Assembly: GCA_027625915.1 (NCBI GenBank)
Contig: JANTQA010000008.1
Location: 5,263,501 to 5,327,500 of the forward strand
Length of the DNA stretch: 64,000 bases
Source: Anaeramoeba flamelloides
Lineage: Eukaryota > Metamonada > Anaeramoebidae
Reading direction: 5' to 3'
A program made the position numbers and the translations under genes. The notes below the pieces were generated by a model. That model saw only the letters and a list, made by a program, of their open reading frames with translations. It made no database searches and had not been told where the DNA came from. Each line of letters starts with the position of its first letter. Position 1 is the first letter of the stretch. This document shows positions 58,637-64,000 of this stretch, in pieces.

Positions 58637-59942
58637 GTCTACGACAAAAAAAATTTCCCTCAAACCATCAATTATTTTTTTTGATCTGTCATTTTCAATG
58701 ATTTTTTTTTTGAAAAATTGTAACTATGATATTTGTCATTTTTATTTTTTTATTTTTTTATTTTTTTATTCAATATTCGACTTTCATTTACAATAAATTT
58801 ATTTATAAAATGAACAAAAAACAAAAAAACCTCACTTGAAACAAAATAACAAATTCTGTTAAAATTGAAAGAAGGTATACCCATTAAAAAAACTAACAAA
58901 AAAACAATAATATTACAACAAAAACTATTCGAAACTGGGAGAAAAAATCCCTTCTAGGATCACATATTTGGAAAGAAGGTAGTGGTCTAAAAAGTTTGTT
59001 AAATAATGAACAACTCCAAAAACAGGAAGAAATATTCAATGAAAATCGTGAGAAAAGTTCAATAAAATTGAAACCTTAGATCAAAAAAAAACTCAATGTA
59101 TCTTTATCTATAAGAACTATACAAAGATATCGAAAAAATAATGATTATAATTGCGTTTAAACCCATCAAAATTCCAAAACTTTTGCAAAAAGATAAGGAA
59201 AAAAAAGATGCATTGTAGACTCCACTACATTTAGAACTGGAAAAGGGTGAATTTTGGCGAAGAATCAAAAATAGAGTTATTTCGAAATACATCTTATGTT
59301 TATATCAAGAAAGGCGAGAAAAGACCCCCAAAAGAAATGGATAATAAAAGAATTTCAGTTATGATTTGGGCTGGAATTTCTTGGAAGTAAAAAACTGAAA
59401 TTTTTTTTTCAAAAGATTTTTGCAAAAATTCAAAATCACTAATGAATTCAGAAATTTATACTCGAATACTTGAACAAGCATTACTTACTTTTATTAAAAA
59501 TAAATATGACTGCGATGATTTTGAATTTCTTCAGGACAATGCACCCATTCATAAATCAAAACTTTCAAAGAATTGGTTCAAAGAAAATTAAATTAAATTA
59601 GTGTCTTTCCCTACCAAATCACCCGATTTGAATCCAATTGAAAAGATATGGAATGATTTAAAAAACATGATCGAAGAAGAATCTGCCGAAACCCAAGAAG
59701 AACTGAAAAATTCAATCAAAAAAAATTGGAAAAAAATTTCCACAAAAAAAATTAGAGCCCAGATTAAACACCTTGACAAAATCATTCCTAAAATCCTAGA
59801 AAATGGTGGGGAATTCAACATTTGAAACTTGTTTCGAAAATGATACGACTTTGAAAATTAAAAATACAAATTGAAAATTTTCAACATATTATGTATGATT
59901 TTGTATTGATAACGTTTGTGAGAAATTTTTTTTGTCGTAGAC
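58637..59942 (+). mobile_element. Tc1/mariner transposon, 1306 bp, inactivated
   Basis: Terminal inverted repeats start GTCTACGAC plus an A-run and TTTC, identical for 21 bp, with TA on both sides (58635-58636, 59943-59944). The inside is a decayed transposase. There is a helix-turn-helix part with LSIRTIQRY (about 59103-59130), then FGEESKIELF (59253-59282) where the first catalytic Asp of the DDE triad is Glu, SVMIWAGIS, FLQDNAP (59526-59546) with the second Asp, and SPDLNPIEKIW (59619-59651) with the third acidic residue. Stops interrupt the frame, for example after SVMIWAGISWK and after NWFKEN. The last 74 codons (59601-59825) are open. The intact ends could still be mobilised by a relative. 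Confidence 0.9.
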
Positions 59943-60144
59943 TACAGTCAGTTTCACTTTTAAGGCACAAACTTTCAACGAAATTTAAGGCACAAAAAAA
60001 ATCTCAAATTAAAGCATATTTTTTGGAAATTGTTTTTTTTACAATTTATTTTACTAGAATTTGAATTTTGTGCCTTAATTTGAGATTTTTTTTGTGCCTT
60101 AAATTTCGTAGAAAGTTTGTGTCTTAAAAGTGAAACTGACTGTA
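59943..60144. mobile_element. Palindromic MITE abutting the mariner element
   Basis: TA-CAGTCAGTTTCACTTTTAAG...GAAACTGACTG-TA, 202 bp. Its left TA is also the right TA of the mariner element. TA repeats flank the pair on both outer sides (58625-58636 and 60141-60152), so both entered one TA microsatellite. Confidence 0.9.
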
Positions 60145-60959
60145 TATATATATAACAAATTTAATCTTAGAAATAAATACATATGTTATATTTAATTTGA
60201 TTAATGAAAACTTTTAAGTTAAATGTTTTGCAAGAAAATTTATAACTAAAGCTTTTAAATTGAGAAAAAACAAGGTAATTACCAAAAACTAATAATATAA
60301 ATTTATTTAAAAAAATACTTATAATAGTTCAAAATGTATTCAATTTGGGCACTATGTACCCTATCCATAGAGGTGGAGTCTGTTTTTTTTTTTTTTTTGT
60401 AATTCTAAAGAATAGAGTAAAATTCATAAATTTTGTGGGTTTATATAATTAAATAAAAAAATTGAAAGTGTAGAATTAATCAAATATTGTGGAATATTTA
60501 GTAATAATTGATAATTATTTTTATCAATTATTTAAGCCCTCTTTGCATTTTTGGATACTATTTTCTAATTCTGCAACGTGTATGGTAATACATAGTTCCT
60601 TTTAAATTTATCCAACATAGGATATGCTAATAGTTTTCTTGAGATTTACTAAGTAATTATATTCAATTCTTTCAAATTCTGGAATTTATAACAAGAGTGG
60701 ATAATTTTTTTTATGTGGGAAGGTAAATAATATTAATATTTTATTAATATAATCTTTTAATTATTTTTCTTTTTCATTCACATTTTGTAGCAAGGGTATT
60801 TGAGTTGATGTATCTCAAAACATTTCTTCTAAATTTTTCATTAAAAAATAAACACCAAATGATTTTATGATCCTAATTGGAGATTATCTTCGATTTTAAT
60901 TGTTTCGAAATTTAAATTGCAATGAGTCAAAATTTGTAAAGAAGATCTGTTAAGAGGCT

Positions 60960-62230
60960 AGTAACTCTAATATATTATCTTTTCAAAAGGTAATAGAGTA
61001 CTTGTTTATCTAAGAATGATATTAAACATGTATGCAACTTCATTTTTCAACTTTTTAGAGATGATTTATCATTATTAAAAGAGTTAATTTTTCCTAATTT
61101 AAATTTTAAGTTCAAAGATCTGATCCTTTTTTATTGTATTTTTGGTTCAAATTAGAAAAAGAAAATTTTACAAAAACATTTTTTAATTTTTCTTAAATCT
61201 CATTTTAAGTAATCTCCAAGAGTCTGTATTCACAAATAACATTGTACATTTAATCTTAATTTAAAAAATACAATAAAAATAAACCTAGATATTAGATTCA
61301 TAGAAAATCTAAAAAAAAATGATCCTTTATTATATTCACAAACATTTATTAAATATTTTGAAATTTAAAAGAATCTTGGTAATTTTATTTTGAAAAGATT
61401 AGGATTGTAGAAAATAAAATGTTCTTCTTAAAATATTTTTTTTTGAGACTATCTATTTTTTTTTTTTTTGAATTATTAGATATATTAATTTGAATTCATT
61501 TTTATTTATTTGAAAAGATTCAAAAAATTGAGAAATAATTATAAAGTATAACTGATATGTTGATCTTTTGGATAATAACTCACTGAAAGGAATTAAATTT
61601 TGGGTCATTAATTATTGATTAAAAAGTAAACAATAATAAAGTATTTCTCTGCGTTAAAAGTTCAATTTTACATGTTTTAATAAAGTATTTTGTTAGAATT
61701 ATAAATTTGATTTTTTGGTTCTTTTTCTCAGATTTTTTAATTCTATAAAGAGAAAAAAAAATTTGAACTGTTCTTTGAATAATTTTTCTATTATAGTTTG
61801 AGTTTTTTTCATGTTGATTTTAGATCAACAAAAAGAAAAAATTGATAAGAATTTTTTTTGAAACAGTAAATTATTTTTTTCAAGTTTAAAATAGTATTGT
61901 TAATTTTTTAAAATTATGTAGATTTTTTATATTTTATTAGTCTAAAACTTGGTTTTTTTAATTTTAAAATGTGTTTTTGAATACTTTCTTCACAAAAAAT
62001 AAGATTTCTTTCTGCTCACGAAGTAAATAATTTTTTTTGAAAAAAATTTAGAAAATATTGTATTTTATATTTTTCAAAAATGAAAAAAATGGATCTTTCT
62101 CACAATAGACAATATTTCATTTCGATAAATAGAATTCAAAACAAGGCTTGTTATGAACTAACCAGTTTTTAAATATTAAGATACAGTAAAATTTTTTTGA
62201 ATTTATAATTTTTTTTTCAAGATGATTTTA
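60960..62230 (+). repeat. Large dispersed repeat, copy 3
   Basis: Aligns with 14103-16470 and 44395-45610: CAACTTTTTAGAGATGA, AAAGATCTGATCC, AAATCTCATTTTAAG, AAGATTTCTTTCTG, AAGATACAGTAAAATTTTTTTGAAT. No coding frame. Confidence 0.6.
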
Positions 62231-62369
62231 GAGTTTCCTAGTTCCTATTAACTCTAAAAGATATTTTATTCAATAACTTTAGATTTTTTATAAGTGTATA
62301 TTAATTCTTCCACATCAAATAACAATTACAAATAAAATAACAAAAATCAGTTACATATCTGTTTGTATT

Positions 62370-62847
62370 TACTGTTATCAAAATAAAGTACGCCCAATGA
62401 CTTAAATCCGTGTTTCTAAAGATAATCTGTGCTTTTTTTCTTCTGGTTCCAAGGTAGCATCCAATTCATAACTAACAGTAGTATATCTAAGTTCAAATCA
62501 ATATTGAAGGTAAAGCCCTTGATATTTCAAGAAAATATTAAATCAGGAATAAAATTTGATGAAAATTTTTCTTTATTTTCTCAATTTTTTGTTTTTTTTG
62601 TATATCAAAAAATCTTCTTGAAAAATTTACTCTATTTTTTAAGATATATTTTTCAATTTGATCCTTCATTTTTTGAATTTGCTTTTAAATAATACAACTT
62701 TATGAAATCAATACCATATTTACTTCGGATTTATTGTCCGTTTCTTTGATCGATTAATGAATAGGTCTTCTATAACTAAAAAAAACAATGACGCTTTTAT
62801 TTTGAAATACCAATTAAACTTTTCTGCACCCATTTTGACAACAGTGG
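62370..62847. mobile_element. CTGTAGTCAAAATAA element, inverted copy
   Basis: Left end TACTGTTATCAAAATAAAGT and right end CATTTTGACAACAGTGG. It is the reverse of 31455-31940 along its length, and shares its right half with 33140-33396. Confidence 0.65.
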
Positions 62848-63025
62848 AAAGAAAGAAAAATATTTAATTTCTTTTTTCTTTTTTAAAAAGAGTTCCTATT
62901 ACAATCTACGTCTTTAGAGAAAAAATAGGAGAGTGAAAAATTTTTCAAAATTATTTGACATAATTACCGGTGTCCTAATGATAAATGGGAATTAACATTA
63001 CGGGTATTTTAATTCTAAATGGGTC

Positions 63026-63142
63026 AAAATTTTCACTTCATTTTCCATATTTTTCTTTCATAAAAAGAGTTTTCCAAAAAGTAGGTTGCTGTTTGTGGGA
63101 TCTATTTGAAAAAGAAAAGTATGGAAATGGAAGTGAAAACTT
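63026..63142. mobile_element. Small hairpin MITE (TTTTCACTTCATTTTCC family)
   Basis: Ends AAAATTTTCACTTCATTTTC and GGAAATGGAAGTGAAAAC; related to 20298-20409 and 30050-30168. It lies about 330 bp upstream of the calmodulin-like gene. Confidence 0.65.
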
Positions 63143-63468
63143 TGTCCCATTGATAATTCAAATACAGTATGATAATAGTAAAGACCAAAATATCAATTTC
63201 TTTTTCCATACTTTGTGATCTCTTTTTTAGAATCAAAGAAGAAATCACACTGTTTTCCATTTTAGTCTCAAAACGACTTTAGTTAAATTTGTAAAAAAAA
63301 ATGACACCAAATTTATCAAAAGAATTGTAAACAATAAAATTCTTTTTAATTTTTCAAAGGTAAGGAAAATGGTATTTTTTCCAGACTTCTTTGAATTTTA
63401 ATTTTTCATAACTTCATAAAAGAGTTTTCATTTTTTCAAACTTCTTGCCTAAATTTTTCAAAATAAAA

Positions 63469-63735
63469 AGTAAGCAAAGCTCCTTTCCAACCTTTTTTTA
63501 TCGATCTTTTCCAATTTGTTCCTTACTTTCCTTCCCCAAATTTCATATTAATTTGGTTAACGATCTTTTTTGATTCTTTTTAGTGACCGAATACGACCAA
63601 AATCAAATTTCAGAAATCTCTGAAGCTTTTAATCTTTATGACAAAGACTGTGATGGAAAAATTGCTTTAAATGAAATTGGAATTGTTTCTAGAAGTCTTG
63701 GTCGTAGCCCAACTGAAAAACAACTCCAGGAATAT
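63469..63735 (+). CDS. Calmodulin-like EF-hand protein, 5' exons (partial)
   Basis: Exon 2 (63584-63735) encodes TEYDQNQISEISEAFNLYDK and then the first EF-hand loop DKDCDGKIALNE, followed by SRSLGRSPTEKQLQEY. The order and spacing match calmodulin or centrin up to the loop of EF-hand 1 and its exiting helix. There is no ATG in frame: the frame is preceded by CTTTTTAG|TGACC. An upstream donor (AAAAA|GTAAGC at 63470) would join A to TG and create the start codon, with a 114-bp intron, so A at 63469 is the first base. Exon 2 ends at GTAAAT (63736) in phase 0; the rest lies beyond the window. Role: calcium sensing. Calmodulin versus a calmodulin-like relative cannot be settled from 51 residues. 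Confidence 0.75.
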
Positions 63736-64000
63736 GTAAATAAATCTTTTTTTCTTTTTAATTTTTTTTTATTCTTTTTTTTGCATTTCTTCTTTTTTTC
63801 TATTTTTTTTCTTTTTTTTCTTTTCAAAAAAAATCCTCTTTTCCACAAAACTCCAAAAAAAAAACAAATTTCTTGGGTTTTTGTTTTTTATACATTTACA
63901 CCAAATACTTTTCTTTTATTTTTTTATGAAAAAAAATTTCTGATGTGTTTTTGTTTTTGTTTTTGTTTTTGTTTTTAATTTTTCTTCTTTGTGTCTACAA
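63736..64000 (+). other. Intron of the calmodulin-like gene (open at window end)
   Basis: Starts GTAAATAAATC and is extremely pyrimidine-rich, with a TTTTTG microsatellite near 63945-63975. No acceptor is evident before the window ends. Confidence 0.6.

Larger units (their letters stand above)
60145..63468. other. Intergenic, repeats
   Basis: Holds the large dispersed repeat (60960-62230), a TIR element (62370-62847) and a hairpin MITE (63026-63142). The open frames at 62429-62692 and 62985-63218 lie within repeats. 63143-63468 is the promoter and 5' UTR region of the calmod­ulin-like gene. Confidence 0.5.

Noticed and set aside
59104-59292. Minus-strand 62-aa frame
   Set aside because: Antisense of the decayed mariner transposase; 59588-59821 likewise.

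Overview
The window is from a nuclear genome of an AT-rich unicellular eukaryote (about four fifths A+T by eye). Genes are sparse and found on both strands. Their proteins are full of K/E/N/D low-complexity runs, and several genes are cut by short GT-AG introns. These traits, with condensin, PROPPIN, HVA22/REEP, C2, SPRY and EF-hand proteins, suggest a free-living protist. An anaerobic amoeboflagellate of the Anaeramoeba type is my best guess, by style rather than by any marker gene. I see no rRNA or intact tRNA gene, no CRISPR and no bacterial-type operon.

Layout. 1-4234: gene-less, old repeats. 4235-5707 (+): PROPPIN (Atg18/WIPI-like) beta-propeller without its usual lipid-binding motif. 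7947-8600 (-): five-EF-hand protein. 11761-12912: decayed LINE. 16674-19220 (+): condensin subunit CAP-H. 23939-30831 (-): C2-domain gene whose C2 domain is split by an intron of about 5.8 kb carrying a tRNA-derived SINE and other elements. 35209-36280 (-): HVA22/REEP gene in seven small exons, not visible as one ORF, bracketed by two inverted copies of a TTAA-flanked transposon. 43199-43726 (+): SPRY protein. 44099-44368 (-): possible 3' end of a spliced gene. 48772-50511 (-): polytopic membrane protein. 54194-54465 (-): possible spliced gene. 55135-56070 (-): unknown charged protein. 58637-60144: broken Tc1/mariner element abutting a palindromic MITE. 63469-64000 (+): start of a calmodulin-like gene whose start codon appears to be split by an intron.

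The genes do not form a functional cluster. They are unrelated housekeeping genes (chromosome condensation, ER membrane shaping, autophagy-type lipid sensing, calcium signalling). The striking part of the window is the repeat landscape: at least eight families of short non-autonomous DNA elements, many with TA or TTAA target sites, several nested, plus older dispersed repeats. Ordinary introns here are about 40-135 bp, so the 5.8 kb intron is exceptional. I found no convincing new multi-gene system. The best leads are the nested transposons, the HVA22 gene between inverted transposon copies, the giant intron, the altered PROPPIN and the hidden spliced genes.
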